64,000 nt of DNA, taken from NCBI GenBank assembly GCA_017448455.1, contig JAFSLL010000133.1, forward strand, positions 42,786 to 106,785, read 5' to 3'. Both the position numbers and the translations under genes were made by a program. Of this stretch, positions 43,404-52,594 are shown piece by piece (position 1 is the first letter of the stretch; each line of letters opens with the position of its first letter). A model generated the notes under the pieces. That model was not told the DNA's origin and did not search any database. It saw nothing but the letters and a program-made list of their open reading frames with translations. Origin of the DNA: Oscillospiraceae bacterium. GTDB lineage: Bacteria > Bacillota > Clostridia > Oscillospirales > Oscillospiraceae.

Positions 43404-43432
43404 TTGATTTCATAGGGGCAATGTGTTATATT
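43404..43432 (+). promoter_or_regulatory. Sigma-A promoter of ppdK
   Basis: TTGATT (43404-43409), 17 bases, TATATT (43427-43432), 64 bases before the ppdK start. It begins at the end of rsmA, giving ppdK independent transcription. Confidence 0.85.
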
Positions 43433-43495
43433 AACCGATGGCCTGAAACTATCATATCGCTATGAATTATAATGTGTAAGGAAAGGATCAACACA

Positions 43496-46354
43496 ATGAG
43501 CAAAAAGTACGTCTATCTGTTCTCAGAAGGCAATGCAACAATGCGCGAGCTCCTCGGCGGCAAGGGCGCCAACCTTGCTGAGATGAGCAACATCGGACTC
43601 CCGGTTCCCCAGGGCTTTACCATTACCACGGAAGCCTGCACCCAGTACTATGCTGACGGCCGCAAGATCAACGACGAAATCATGTCGGAGATCATGAAGA
43701 ATGTCGAAACCATGGAAGAGATCAATGGCAAGAAGTTCGGCGACCTCGAGAATCCGCTTCTGGTTTCTGTCCGTTCCGGTGCCCGTGCTTCCATGCCCGG
43801 CATGATGGACACCATCCTGAACCTGGGTCTGAACGATGAGGTCGTTGCCGCCATGATCAAGGGCAACCCCGACCCCAAGTTTGAGCGCTTTGTGTACGAT
43901 TCCTACCGCCGCTTTATCCAGATGTTCTCTGACGTCGTTATGGAAGTCGGCAAGAAGTACTTTGAACAGCTCATTGACGCCATGAAGGAAGCCAAGGGCG
44001 TGACTTATGATATCGAGCTCACCGCTGCTGATCTGAAGGAACTGGCTGAGCAGTTCAAGGCCGAGTATAAAAAGCAGATCGGTTCGGACTTCCCCTCCGA
44101 TCCGAAGGTCCAGCTGTACGAAGCCATCCGTGCCGTGTTCCGTTCCTGGGACAACCCGCGTGCCAATGTCTATCGCCGTGACAACGACATTCCCTATTCC
44201 TGGGGTACTGCCGTCAACGTCATGCCGATGGTCTTCGGTAACCTGAACGAAAACTCCGGTACCGGCGTTGCCTTTACCCGCAACCCCGCCACCGGCGAGA
44301 AGAAGCTGGTTGGTGAGTTCCTGACCAACGCCCAGGGTGAAGATGTCGTCGCCGGTGTCCGCACCCCGATGCCCATCTCTGAGATGGCCAACAAGTTCCC
44401 CGAGGCTTTTGATCAGTTCGTTAAAGTCTGCGATACGCTCGAAGAGCACTATCGCGACATGCAGGACATGGAGTTCACCGTTGAAAACGGCAAGCTCTAC
44501 ATGCTCCAGTGCCGCGCCGGCAAGCGCACCGCGCAGGCCGCTCTCAAGATTGCCTGCGACCTCGTGGACGAGGGCATGATTGACGAGAAGCGCGCGGTTG
44601 CCATGATCGAGCCGCGTACCCTTGACACTCTTCTGCATCCGCAGTTTGACGCGGACAAGCTGAAGGCTGCCACCCCGATCGGCAAGGGCCTCGGCGCTTC
44701 CCCCGGCGCAGCCTGCGGCAAGGTTGTCTTCTCCGCTGAAGATGCCAAAGCATGGGCTGCCCGTAAAGAGAAGGTCGTCTTGGTTCGTCTCGAGACAAGC
44801 CCCGAGGACATCGAAGGCATGAAGGCTGCGCAGGGCATCCTGACCGTCCGCGGCGGCATGACCAGTCACGCTGCTGTTGTCGCCCGTGGTATGGGCAGAT
44901 GCTGCGTCTCCGGCTGCGGGGAGATCAAGATGGATGAGGAGAACAAGAAATTCGAGCTCGCCGGTAAGGTTTACCAGGAAGGCGACTGGATCTCCATTGA
45001 CGGTTCTACCGGTAACATCTACGACGGCATTATCCCCACGGTTGACGCCACCATCGCCGGTGAGTTCGGCCGCATCATGGAGTGGGCGGATCGTTATCGC
45101 CGCCTGAAGGTCCGCACCAATGCGGATACCCCGTTTGACGCTGCCAAAGCCCGTGAGCTTGGCGCGCAGGGCATCGGCCTGACCCGTACCGAGCACATGT
45201 TCTTCAACGCTGACCGTATCGAGCCTTTCCGTGAAATGATCTGCGCCGACACCAAGGAAGAGCGCGTTGCCGCGCTGAAGAAGCTTGAGCCGATGCAGCA
45301 GGCGGACTTCGAAGGCCTTTATGAGGCTATGGATGGCTGCCCGGTTACCATCCGTTTCCTGGATCCCCCTCTGCATGAGTTCGTTCCGACCGAGGAAGAG
45401 GAGATTGAAGAGCTGGCGAAAGCTCAGGGCAAGACCGTTGAGCAGATCAAGCAGGTTATCTATAACCTGCATGAGTTCAACCCCATGATGGGTCACCGTG
45501 GCTGCCGCCTTGCCGTTACCTATCCGGAAATTGCCCAGATGCAGACTGCTGCGGTCATTAAGGCTGCGCTGGCTGTTTCTGCTCGTCATCCCGACTGGAA
45601 TCTGGTTCCCGAGATCATGATTCCGCTGGTGGGTGAAGTGAAGGAATTCAAGTACGTCAAGGATGTTGTCGTGCGTGTTGCCGATGACCTGATCGCCAAG
45701 TCCGGCATCGACCTCAAGTATTTGGTCGGCACCATGATCGAAGTTCCCAGAGCCGCCCTGACTGCGGATGAAATCGCCAAAGAGGCGGAGTTCTTCTCCT
45801 TCGGCACCAATGACCTGACTCAGATGACCTTTGGTTTCAGCCGTGACGATGCCGGCAAGTTCCTCGGAGCCTACTATGACAACAAGATCTATGAGAGCGA
45901 CCCGTTTGCCCGCGTCGACCAGATCGGTGTCGGCAAGCTCGTAAAGATGGCCGCCACAGCCGGCCGTGAAACCCGTCCCGACATCCATCTCGGTGTCTGC
46001 GGCGAGCACGGCGGTGACCCCAGCTCTGTGGAGTTCTTCCACAAGGCCGGTCTGGACTATGTTTCCTGCAGCCCGTTCCGTGTTCCCATCGCCCGCCTTG
46101 CTGCCGCGCAGGCCGCGATCAAGGACGAGGAAGCCCAGGCTGCTGCCAGAAAAGCAGAGGAAGAGGCTGTTAAGGCGGAATTGAACGCCAAGGTTGAGGC
46201 CGCGAAGGAGGCCTTGAAGGACGCTGCCGATAAGTTCCAGGCCATCGCTGCCGACAAGACCGACGATCTCAAAGAGTTCGCGGCTGTCGCCCTGAAGTCT
46301 CTGAAGGCCGGATGGGAAGAGGCCAAGAAGACCTTCGACCAGGAGAAGAAGTAA
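43496..46354 (+). CDS. ppdK: Pyruvate, phosphate dikinase with C-terminal extension
   Basis: 952 residues from the ATG at 43496, which has AAGGAAAGGA ahead and matches the usual start MSKKYVYLF; an upstream ATG would add eight residues. Typical PPDK is about 875-880 residues. GGKGANLAEMSNIGLPVPQGF (nucleotide site), GGMTSHAAVVARGMG (phospho-His) and GVCGEHGGDP with YVSCSPFRVPIARLAAAQAA (catalytic Cys) are intact. The last ~80 residues are an Ala/Lys/Glu-rich helical tail (KAEEEAVKAELNAKVEAAKE) not normal for the family. PPDK interconverts PEP and pyruvate using PPi. C-ending codon bias implies high expression. Confidence 0.97.
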   Translation: MSKKYVYLFSEGNATMRELLGGKGANLAEMSNIGLPVPQGFTITTEACTQYYADGRKINDEIMSEIMKNVETMEEINGKKFGDLENPLLVSVRSGARASMPGMMDTILNLGLNDEVVAAMIKGNPDPKFERFVYDSYRRFIQMFSDVVMEVGKKYFEQLIDAMKEAKGVTYDIELTAADLKELAEQFKAEYKKQIGSDFPSDPKVQLYEAIRAVFRSWDNPRANVYRRDNDIPYSWGTAVNVMPMVFGNLNENSGTGVAFTRNPATGEKKLVGEFLTNAQGEDVVAGVRTPMPISEMANKFPEAFDQFVKVCDTLEEHYRDMQDMEFTVENGKLYMLQCRAGKRTAQAALKIACDLVDEGMIDEKRAVAMIEPRTLDTLLHPQFDADKLKAATPIGKGLGASPGAACGKVVFSAEDAKAWAARKEKVVLVRLETSPEDIEGMKAAQGILTVRGGMTSHAAVVARGMGRCCVSGCGEIKMDEENKKFELAGKVYQEGDWISIDGSTGNIYDGIIPTVDATIAGEFGRIMEWADRYRRLKVRTNADTPFDAAKARELGAQGIGLTRTEHMFFNADRIEPFREMICADTKEERVAALKKLEPMQQADFEGLYEAMDGCPVTIRFLDPPLHEFVPTEEEEIEELAKAQGKTVEQIKQVIYNLHEFNPMMGHRGCRLAVTYPEIAQMQTAAVIKAALAVSARHPDWNLVPEIMIPLVGEVKEFKYVKDVVVRVADDLIAKSGIDLKYLVGTMIEVPRAALTADEIAKEAEFFSFGTNDLTQMTFGFSRDDAGKFLGAYYDNKIYESDPFARVDQIGVGKLVKMAATAGRETRPDIHLGVCGEHGGDPSSVEFFHKAGLDYVSCSPFRVPIARLAAAQAAIKDEEAQAAARKAEEEAVKAELNAKVEAAKEALKDAADKFQAIAADKTDDLKEFAAVALKSLKAGWEEAKKTFDQEKK

Positions 46355-46431
46355 TACTTCTCGCTGAGGAGATCAAAGAAAGTAATACCAGACGTTTCGT
46401 CATGGAGCGTTCTGTCTTACAGACAAAAGAG

Positions 46432-46486
46432 TGGGCTGTGAAGAAAAGGTGAGGTAAAACTCACCAGGACTTCACAGCCCATTTTT
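46432..46486. terminator. Intrinsic terminator after ppdK
   Basis: TGGGCTGTGAAG pairs with CTTCACAGCCCA, enclosing a smaller GGTGAG/CTCACC hairpin, then TTTTT. On the other strand the stem is followed by CTCTTTTG, so weak reverse termination is possible. Confidence 0.9.
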
Positions 46487-46773
46487 CATGTCTGGCGACG
46501 GGGGAAAAGAGGACAGGACTCTATTGGGATACCGGAGTATTCATCTGTCCGGATGAGCGTCAGAATATGAAATCCGTACTGGTACATCATGCTGACATGA
46601 TTGAAGAATTTCGCGACGAGCTCGTTTTTCCTCACGGTTTTTGCGAATGGAGTGTCATCAAGGGCAAAGTATTCAATTGAGAGCAAATCATGTTCTGCGT
46701 TTAGATTACATGGTTTTTCGGGAATGCGATCCTTTTTTTCATTATAAGTGTGGCAAAGCGCGGTGCGGCCTCC
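46486..46773 (-). pseudogene. Probable gene remnant (5' truncated)
   Basis: The minus-strand frame is open for 96 codons from just after a stop at 46774-46776 to a stop at 46486-46488, without any plausible ATG and ribosome site; only a TTG at 46686 starts a 66-residue ORF. The translation reads like real protein (IPEKPCNLNAEHDLLSIEYF, then ALDDTPFAKTVRKNELVAKF and MMYQYGFHILTLI) with ordinary codon use, suggesting the decayed 3' end of a gene. I do not recognise the family. The rest of this 470-base gap holds only the ppdK terminator. Confidence 0.4.
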
Positions 46774-46824
46774 TCATGCCGGACACCTTCCGTCGAGCGC
46801 ATATTATTATCTTTCAGTTACTGT

Positions 46825-47325
46825 CTATTTCCCAAAGCGCTTCCGCATGAGGGCTTTGATCCCACCGGCTTCCAGGATCATCCGCTGCTGATCCCCCAAC
46901 CGGTCGCAGGGGAAGACCTCGCCGGTCTCTTCCACCGTGACCGTACCGGAGTCCAGATCCAGTGTCAGGGTCTGTCCTTCCTTTACATGATTGCCGATCC
47001 CGGCGCAGACGATGGGCAGCAACCCCAGATTGACTGCGTTGCGGTAAAAGATCCTGGCAAAGGAATCTGCCAGAACTGCCTTTGCACCCATGGCCAGGAG
47101 GGCGATCGGAGCATGTTCTCTGCTGGAGCCGCAGCCGAAATTCCGCCCGGCAACTACGAAGCCACCGTCGGGAAAGCCAGCGGCGATCCTTTCATTGACG
47201 CCCTCCAGGCAGTGGATTCCGATTTCTTTTGGGTCTGTCAAAGCCAGATAACGGCTTGGATAGATTTGATCCGTATCAATGTTGTCGCCGACAACCACAA
47301 TTCTTCCTGTCAATTTGCTTTCCAT
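46825..47325 (-). CDS. leuD: Aconitase-superfamily dehydratase small subunit (LeuD/DmdB-type)
   Basis: 166 residues, standard for the small swivel subunit. VVGDNIDTDQIYPSRYL, AGRNFGCGSSREHAP and ADSFARIFYRNAVNLGLLP are diagnostic. With the large subunit it would isomerise 2- to 3-isopropylmalate or, in clostridial fermentations, act on 2,3-dimethylmalate or homoaconitate-like substrates; sequence alone does not decide. GGAGGCG is 9 bases ahead and it starts 15 bases after leuC. Confidence 0.9.
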   Translation of the reverse strand: MESKLTGRIVVVGDNIDTDQIYPSRYLALTDPKEIGIHCLEGVNERIAAGFPDGGFVVAGRNFGCGSSREHAPIALLAMGAKAVLADSFARIFYRNAVNLGLLPIVCAGIGNHVKEGQTLTLDLDSGTVTVEETGEVFPCDRLGDQQRMILEAGGIKALMRKRFGK

Positions 47326-47340
47326 GTGTTTTCGCCTCCC

Positions 47341-48600
47341 TCAAAGATAATCTCGGGGATCGGTGATCTTCCCATTGAGAATGCTCGCGGCGACCGACGC
47401 CGGGGATGCAAGATAGATGCTTGCTTCCTTTGAACCCATCCGACCCGGGAAATTGCGGTTGGTACTGGAGATGCACACCTCACCAGGAGCGAGGATTCCC
47501 TCGTGCACACCCAGGCAGGCCGCGCAGCCGGGGGCTGCGATTGTTGCGCCGGAGCGAATCAGCTCCTGAATATAGCCTTTTTCGATGCAGTGCTGCATTA
47601 CCCGACTGGACGCCGGGACAATGATGAGCCGGGTATAGGACGGGATATGCTTGCCTTTGAGGATCTGCGCTGCGGCGGCGATATCTTCTTCCCGTCCGCC
47701 GGTGCACGAGCCGATATAACCCTGATCCAGTTTCACCTCGTCTTTTTCCAGAACACGCGTGAGAGGACGGACATTCTCAACGCTGTGCGGGCAGGCCAGC
47801 TGAGGCTCGAGCGTGCCAACGTCAAAGACATAGCTCTCGCTGTATACAAAGTCCGGATCTGTGTACTGTACTTCAAAGGGACGGACTGCGCGGGCGGACA
47901 CATAATCCAGCACATCCCGATTCGGCTGCATGTATGCAGTCTTGGCGCCCATCTCCACCGCCATGTTGCAGATCACCATGCGTCCGGCGACATTCAGATT
48001 CTCCACATAGGTCCCGGTAAAGTCGATCGCTTTATATACTGCTCCGTCAGCCCGGATTTTTCCCAATACAGCCAATATCACGTCTTTGGGGTAAACTCCC
48101 TTGGGGGCCTCCCCATTCAATCGGATCTCGATGATCTCGGGGACGCGGAACCAGAGTTCGCCGGTCATCAGAATGGTTGCCATATCTGTCGCGCCGCAAC
48201 CAGTCCCCAGCGCGCCAAACGCACCGTGCGTTGTGGTATGAGAATCTGTCGCCACAATGATCATGCCAGGATAGATCAAGCCGGCTTCCGGCATCACCTG
48301 GTGGCACACCCCGCAGTTAACATCGAAGTGGAAGCGCAGATCATTCTTTTTTGCAAACTCACGCATCTCTTTATGATTGGCGGCGCTTTTTACATCCGAG
48401 CACGGCGCGTAGTGATCAAACACAAAGGCACATCTCTCGCGGTCCCACACCTTTTCTCCACCCATCTCATAGAAGGAATACACTGTCTGCAGATACAAAT
48501 CGTTGATCTCGGCGAAATCGACCTCTGCGGTCACGATCTCCCCGGTCTTGACTTCCGCCTTTCCGCTGTTCTTTGCAAGGATCTTTTCTAGTGCGTGCAT
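47341..48600 (-). CDS. leuC: Aconitase-superfamily dehydratase large subunit (LeuC/HacA/DmdA-type)
   Basis: 419 residues, the short LeuC/HacA class. VDFAEINDLYLQTVYSFYEM, VCHQVMPEAG, ATDSHTTTHGAFGALGTGCG, GSCTGGREED and APGCAACLG give the [4Fe-4S] cysteine ligands and active-site loop. No leuA or leuB lies nearby, so the pathway (leucine synthesis or another 3-hydroxyacid dehydration) is open. AGGAGGAG precedes the ATG. The 213-base gap to the lipoate ligase gene upstream shows nothing beyond AT-rich sequence. Confidence 0.9.
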   Translation of the reverse strand: MHALEKILAKNSGKAEVKTGEIVTAEVDFAEINDLYLQTVYSFYEMGGEKVWDRERCAFVFDHYAPCSDVKSAANHKEMREFAKKNDLRFHFDVNCGVCHQVMPEAGLIYPGMIIVATDSHTTTHGAFGALGTGCGATDMATILMTGELWFRVPEIIEIRLNGEAPKGVYPKDVILAVLGKIRADGAVYKAIDFTGTYVENLNVAGRMVICNMAVEMGAKTAYMQPNRDVLDYVSARAVRPFEVQYTDPDFVYSESYVFDVGTLEPQLACPHSVENVRPLTRVLEKDEVKLDQGYIGSCTGGREEDIAAAAQILKGKHIPSYTRLIIVPASSRVMQHCIEKGYIQELIRSGATIAAPGCAACLGVHEGILAPGEVCISSTNRNFPGRMGSKEASIYLASPASVAASILNGKITDPRDYL

Positions 48601-48813
48601 AAGGGAACTCTCCTCCTATCTTTTATTATGTTTGATTGTTTTTACTTCTTTCTCCGTCCCTGAAAATGGGCGTGTATCATACACTTCCGGACGTTTTCCT
48701 TTTATCTCAGACGGCGCTGCTCAAGGTTGGTGATAAAAGCTGTTTCTTTCCGATTTCACTTGCGGCGCAGTGGACCTGTATCCTGGTGAATTAAGTATTC
48801 GAAACATGGCCGG

Positions 48814-49812
48814 CTAAGCAAGCAACAGGTCCAGGAGCTCATCTTTTTTTAGTCGGGAGAAGTATTTTGACACTTCAATTCCTTCGAGGGCCATATCATA
48901 TCCTTCGGCATCCGCCCTCTTCCCGATAAATCGTGCGGCAAGTAGGGCGGGATCCTCGGCGCTGAAGTAGTCCCCACGGAATTCCAATCCGGTGACAATA
49001 GAATGTTCGGTGCTGAGGAAGACATCAATCCTGCCGACTCCATCGATCCGGGCGCTTTTGTGTAGCGAGCAGACGGGACTGCGGCCGAAGTTCCATTCCC
49101 AATTGTCATAGCGCTTTTTCTTCAGCCGCTCTATCCCGCGGATATCCTCGGCCGAAAAGACGTACTCTTCTCCCGGATTATCCTCTAAAATGCTGCGCAG
49201 AAGAAGAAAGCGGAACTCTTCCAGAGAGATATCTTCCCGCAGATACTCCCTGATGTTTGTTACCCGGCTCCGGACAGACTTGCTGCCTTTGCTCTCAATT
49301 TTGGACGGATCCACCTGCAGTGCCTTCTGCATCATATCAAGATCAGAATCGAACATGATCGTGCCGTGATGCATGACCCTGCCTGAGCGAATATACTGCG
49401 CGTTTCCGGAGAACTTTCTTCCGTCGATGGTGATATCGTTACGGCCGTTAATCTCGGCGCTGACGCCGAGCTTTGCGAGAGCCTTTACGATGGGCAGGCA
49501 GAACACGCGCATATTCAGTTCGTCCGTTTTATCAGCCTCGGCAATGAAGGTGAAGTTGAGATTGCCGAGATCGTGATAGACTGCGCCGCCTCCGGAAAGA
49601 CGGCGGACGACTTTGATACCGTTTTCCCTGACAGTCTTTTCATTTATTTCCGCAAGGGTGTTCTGATATTTGCCGATGATGACGGCGTTTGCGTTCTGCC
49701 ATAGCATGAAATATATTCTGTCTGCGGGCAGTTTTTCAAAGATATATTGTTCGGCAGACAGATTGAAGGCGGGATCGGTCGTTTTGAGATCCAAAAAGTT
49801 CAGCTTGTTCAT
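48814..49812 (-). CDS. lplA: Lipoate-protein ligase A
   Basis: 332 residues from the ATG at 49812, where family similarity begins (NFLDLKTTDPAFNLSAEQYI). RRLSGGGAVYHDLGNLNFTF is the lipoyl-AMP site and NDITIDGRKFSGNAQYI the Lys-containing loop. A C-terminal accessory domain is present. The enzyme attaches free lipoate to E2 lipoyl domains; its obvious client is the E2 encoded divergently at 49974 (Lys43). No Shine-Dalgarno precedes the ATG and the promoter's -10 box ends seven bases ahead, so the mRNA is probably leaderless. Confidence 0.95.
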   Translation of the reverse strand: MNKLNFLDLKTTDPAFNLSAEQYIFEKLPADRIYFMLWQNANAVIIGKYQNTLAEINEKTVRENGIKVVRRLSGGGAVYHDLGNLNFTFIAEADKTDELNMRVFCLPIVKALAKLGVSAEINGRNDITIDGRKFSGNAQYIRSGRVMHHGTIMFDSDLDMMQKALQVDPSKIESKGSKSVRSRVTNIREYLREDISLEEFRFLLLRSILEDNPGEEYVFSAEDIRGIERLKKKRYDNWEWNFGRSPVCSLHKSARIDGVGRIDVFLSTEHSIVTGLEFRGDYFSAEDPALLAARFIGKRADAEGYDMALEGIEVSKYFSRLKKDELLDLLLA

Positions 49813-49819
49813 GAGTTGT

Positions 49820-49848
49820 ATTATAAAGCCTGCCCCGCCAATTTGCAA
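49820..49848 (-). promoter_or_regulatory. Sigma-A promoter of lplA, predicting a leaderless mRNA
   Basis: On the minus strand: TTGCAA (49843-49848), 17 bases, TATAAT (49820-49825), then ACAACTC and the lplA ATG. Initiation 7-8 bases after the -10 box would fall on the A of the start codon. Confidence 0.8.
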
Positions 49849-49887
49849 CAGTAAAATGTAGCTTAACTACATAAATCAAAAAATTAC

Positions 49888-49916
49888 TTGTAATAATGTT
49901 TCATAAATGATATAAT
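49888..49916 (+). promoter_or_regulatory. Sigma-A promoter of the 2-oxoacid dehydrogenase operon
   Basis: TTGTAA (49888-49893), 17 bases, TATAAT (49911-49916), 57 bases upstream of the E2 start and back-to-back with the lplA promoter. Confidence 0.88.
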
Positions 49917-49973
49917 GCGCTGTGTGATCATTTATCCCGGCATTATTCTTTCATTCGAATGGGAGGTCATTAT

Positions 49974-51194
49974 ATGGCAACAGTTATTACTTTGCCCCAG
50001 AAAGGTCTGACGGAAGAATCCTCCGTAATCGCGGAATTATACGTTAAGGAAGGCGATGCTGTCGTTGCCGGAGCACCTCTATTTGCAATCGAGACCGGCA
50101 AGGCCACCTTTGACGTGGAGTCCGAAGTCTCCGGCACGGTTCTCGGTATATTTGTTTCCGTGGGTGATGATGTTCGGATCAAAGCTCCTGTTATGGTGAT
50201 CGGCGAGCCGGGCGAGACGTTCGAGCGCCCCGGGAGCAGCGCGCCTGCGTCCTCTGGCGCGAAGGCTCCTTCCGTATCCGCTCCGGTGGCAACGCCGGCG
50301 GCGCCGATCAGGTTAGAGGACACTCCGTGCTTTGCGTCCCCGCGGGCAAAGGCGGCCGCAGAGCGCGCCGGGATTGATTGGCACAACGCCACGGCTTCCG
50401 GCCCGGAGGGAAGAGTGATCGAGAAGGATATCGCGGCTCTTGCTGCCGGCGGGAAAAAGCTTATCGCTGCCAAGGCGGCAGCCGCCGCGGAGACGGTAGA
50501 GTTCGAGATCGTCAAAAACTCCGGCATACGCAGGGTCATTGCGCAGAACATGCACGATTCTCTCGCCACGATGGCTCAGCTTTCCTTTACGGCCTACTTC
50601 GACGCGACAGAACTGTTCGAGTACCGTGAAATGGTGAAAGCCCAGGGCGAAAAGCTGGGCTATCCCAACATTTCCATCAACGACATGATCCTCTTTGCCG
50701 TATCCAGAACCGTCCTTGACTATCCTCTGTTCAACGCCCACTTCTCCGATAAGGAGATGAAGATATTCCACAGAGTACATCTGGGCGTCGCCACCAATAC
50801 CGAGCGCGGCCTGATGGTGCCCACCCTCTTCAATGCGGATCTGAAAAGCCTTAACATGATCTCGAGAGAGGCAAAGGAGCTTTCCCGAGCCTGCCGCGAG
50901 AATACGATCACCCCGGATCAGTTGAGCGGCGGCACCATAACCGTGACCAACATCGGCAACAATAATATTTCCAGCTTTACACCTGTTATCAATCCTCCCC
51001 AGACCTCCATCATCGGCGTCTGCTCGCCGGAGTGGAGAGTACGTCCCGGCAAAAACGGTGAAATGGAAATGTACAGAGCCATGGGCATTTCCCTTACCAT
51101 CGATCATCGTGCGGTGGACGGAGCGCCTGCGGCCGAATTTCTGAACGCGTTCTGCCGCAGGCTGGAAAGCTTCCGGCTTCTTCTTGCGGAGTAA
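49974..51194 (+). CDS. Dihydrolipoamide acyltransferase (E2) of a 2-oxoacid dehydrogenase complex
   Basis: 406 residues; GGGAGG lies 7 bases before the ATG. One lipoyl domain (1-78) with the lipoylated Lys in AIETGKATFDVES (K43), an Ala/Pro linker, a peripheral-subunit-binding domain (FASPRAKAAAERAGIDWHNA, about 123-160) and the catalytic domain ending in TIDHRAVDGAPAAEFL with the His and Asp of the HRxxDG motif. It passes the acyl group from E1 to CoA. First gene of E2-E3-E1, an order unlike the usual E1alpha-E1beta-E2-E3. Whether the acyl donor is pyruvate, acetoin or a branched 2-oxoacid is undecided. Confidence 0.93.
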   Translation: MATVITLPQKGLTEESSVIAELYVKEGDAVVAGAPLFAIETGKATFDVESEVSGTVLGIFVSVGDDVRIKAPVMVIGEPGETFERPGSSAPASSGAKAPSVSAPVATPAAPIRLEDTPCFASPRAKAAAERAGIDWHNATASGPEGRVIEKDIAALAAGGKKLIAAKAAAAAETVEFEIVKNSGIRRVIAQNMHDSLATMAQLSFTAYFDATELFEYREMVKAQGEKLGYPNISINDMILFAVSRTVLDYPLFNAHFSDKEMKIFHRVHLGVATNTERGLMVPTLFNADLKSLNMISREAKELSRACRENTITPDQLSGGTITVTNIGNNNISSFTPVINPPQTSIIGVCSPEWRVRPGKNGEMEMYRAMGISLTIDHRAVDGAPAAEFLNAFCRRLESFRLLLAE

Positions 51195-51208
51195 GGAAGG
51201 TACAGGAT

Positions 51209-52582
51209 ATGGCAGCATATGACGTGATCGTGATCGGAGCCGGACCCGGCGGATATCTGGCCGCGGAACGTGCGGGACAGTCCGGGCTGAAGACGCTCCT
51301 GATCGAAAAGCAGCATATCGGCGGTACCTGTCTCAACGAGGGCTGCATTCCCACCAAGACGCTGCTCCGCAGCGCGAAGCTTCTACATGCCGCGCGTGGT
51401 AGCAAAGCCTACGGGGTCTCCTGCGAGGGAGCGGCCATCGACCATGCGGCCGTTGTGGAACGCAAGAGAGCAGTCACCGCCAGCCTTGTGGCCGGCGTAA
51501 AGGGCAGTCTCAGGGCGTCCAGGGTCAAAACAGTGGAGGCGGAAGCACTCATCCGCGGGCAGGACGCTGAAGGCTTCAACGTGGAGGCAGCAGGAGAGAC
51601 CTTCAAATCCCGGTATCTGATCCTTGCGACGGGTTCTCGCCCCATCGTCCCTGGCATCGAGGGGCTGCAGGAGGCTCTGGCGGAGGGCTTTGTCCTTACA
51701 AGTACGGAGCTTCTTGAGATCGACAGAATCCCTTCGTCTCTCTGCATAGTCGGCGGCGGCGTGATTGGCCTGGAGATGGCGACCTACTTTGCCATGGCCG
51801 GCTCCAGGGTGGAGATCATAGAGGCATCATCCAAAGTCGCCGGGTCTCTGGACGGAGAGGCGACCGCGGTGATCCAGAAATCCTGCGAACAGCTGGGCAT
51901 GAGCTTCCACCTTAACACGAGAGCAGTATCCTTCGAGACCGGAAAGGTCAAGGTGGACTGTGACGGCAAGCAGGAAGAGATCGAGTGCGAAAAAGCGTTG
52001 ATCTGCATCGGCAGAGCGGCAAATATCGAGGGTTACGGGCTGGAGACGCTCCATGTTCCGACGGAAAAGGGCGCGATCAAGGTCGATGAACACTGTATGA
52101 CGGGCATGCCCGGCCTCTACGCGATCGGTGACTGCAACGGTCAGGGCATGCTGGCGCATGTGGCCTACCGACAGGCAGAGATCGCCGTCAATCATATCAA
52201 TGGGAAAAACGATCCGATGCGCTGGGCTGTCGTCCCGTCTCTTGTCCATACGGAACCGGAGGCCGCCTTCGTCGGGCAGACCGTGGAGGAGGCAAAAGCA
52301 AATGGGATCGACGCGATCGGCGTGAAGCTCTCCATGAACTACTCCGGCCTGTATCAGGCGGAGAATGCCAACGGGCAGGGCATCATGAAGGTCGTCTTCG
52401 ACAGAAAAAAGCGGACGATGATCGGCGCCGTGATCGTCGGAGGCCCCGCCTCGGAGCTGATCACGATCTGCTCCATGATGATCGATAACGAGCTTCCCGT
52501 TGACAGGATGAAGTCTTACGTATTCCCGCACCCCACCTGCGCGGAGATCATCCGGGAAGCCATTTTCGCTGCAAAACTATAG
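51209..52582 (+). CDS. lpdA: Dihydrolipoamide dehydrogenase (E3)
   Basis: 457 residues. FAD-binding VIVIGAGPGGYLAAERAGQ, the redox disulfide GGTCLNEGCIPTK (C41, C46), NAD site VGGGVIGLEMATYF, the GDCNG-type FAD motif and the C-terminal YVFPHPTCAEIIREA supplying the catalytic His-Glu pair are complete. It reoxidises dihydrolipoamide on E2 with NAD+. AAGGAAGG precedes the ATG 14 bases after the E2 stop. Confidence 0.96.
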   Translation: MAAYDVIVIGAGPGGYLAAERAGQSGLKTLLIEKQHIGGTCLNEGCIPTKTLLRSAKLLHAARGSKAYGVSCEGAAIDHAAVVERKRAVTASLVAGVKGSLRASRVKTVEAEALIRGQDAEGFNVEAAGETFKSRYLILATGSRPIVPGIEGLQEALAEGFVLTSTELLEIDRIPSSLCIVGGGVIGLEMATYFAMAGSRVEIIEASSKVAGSLDGEATAVIQKSCEQLGMSFHLNTRAVSFETGKVKVDCDGKQEEIECEKALICIGRAANIEGYGLETLHVPTEKGAIKVDEHCMTGMPGLYAIGDCNGQGMLAHVAYRQAEIAVNHINGKNDPMRWAVVPSLVHTEPEAAFVGQTVEEAKANGIDAIGVKLSMNYSGLYQAENANGQGIMKVVFDRKKRTMIGAVIVGGPASELITICSMMIDNELPVDRMKSYVFPHPTCAEIIREAIFAAKL

Positions 52583-52594
52583 GGAGGAAGAACC

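Noticed and set aside
43523-46042. 839-codon minus-strand open frame opposite ppdK
   Set aside because: Same codon-bias shadow effect; the plus strand has complete PPDK motifs.
47503-48591. Long plus-strand frame opposite leuC
   Set aside because: leuC has iron-sulfur motifs and a good ribosome site; the opposite frame has neither.
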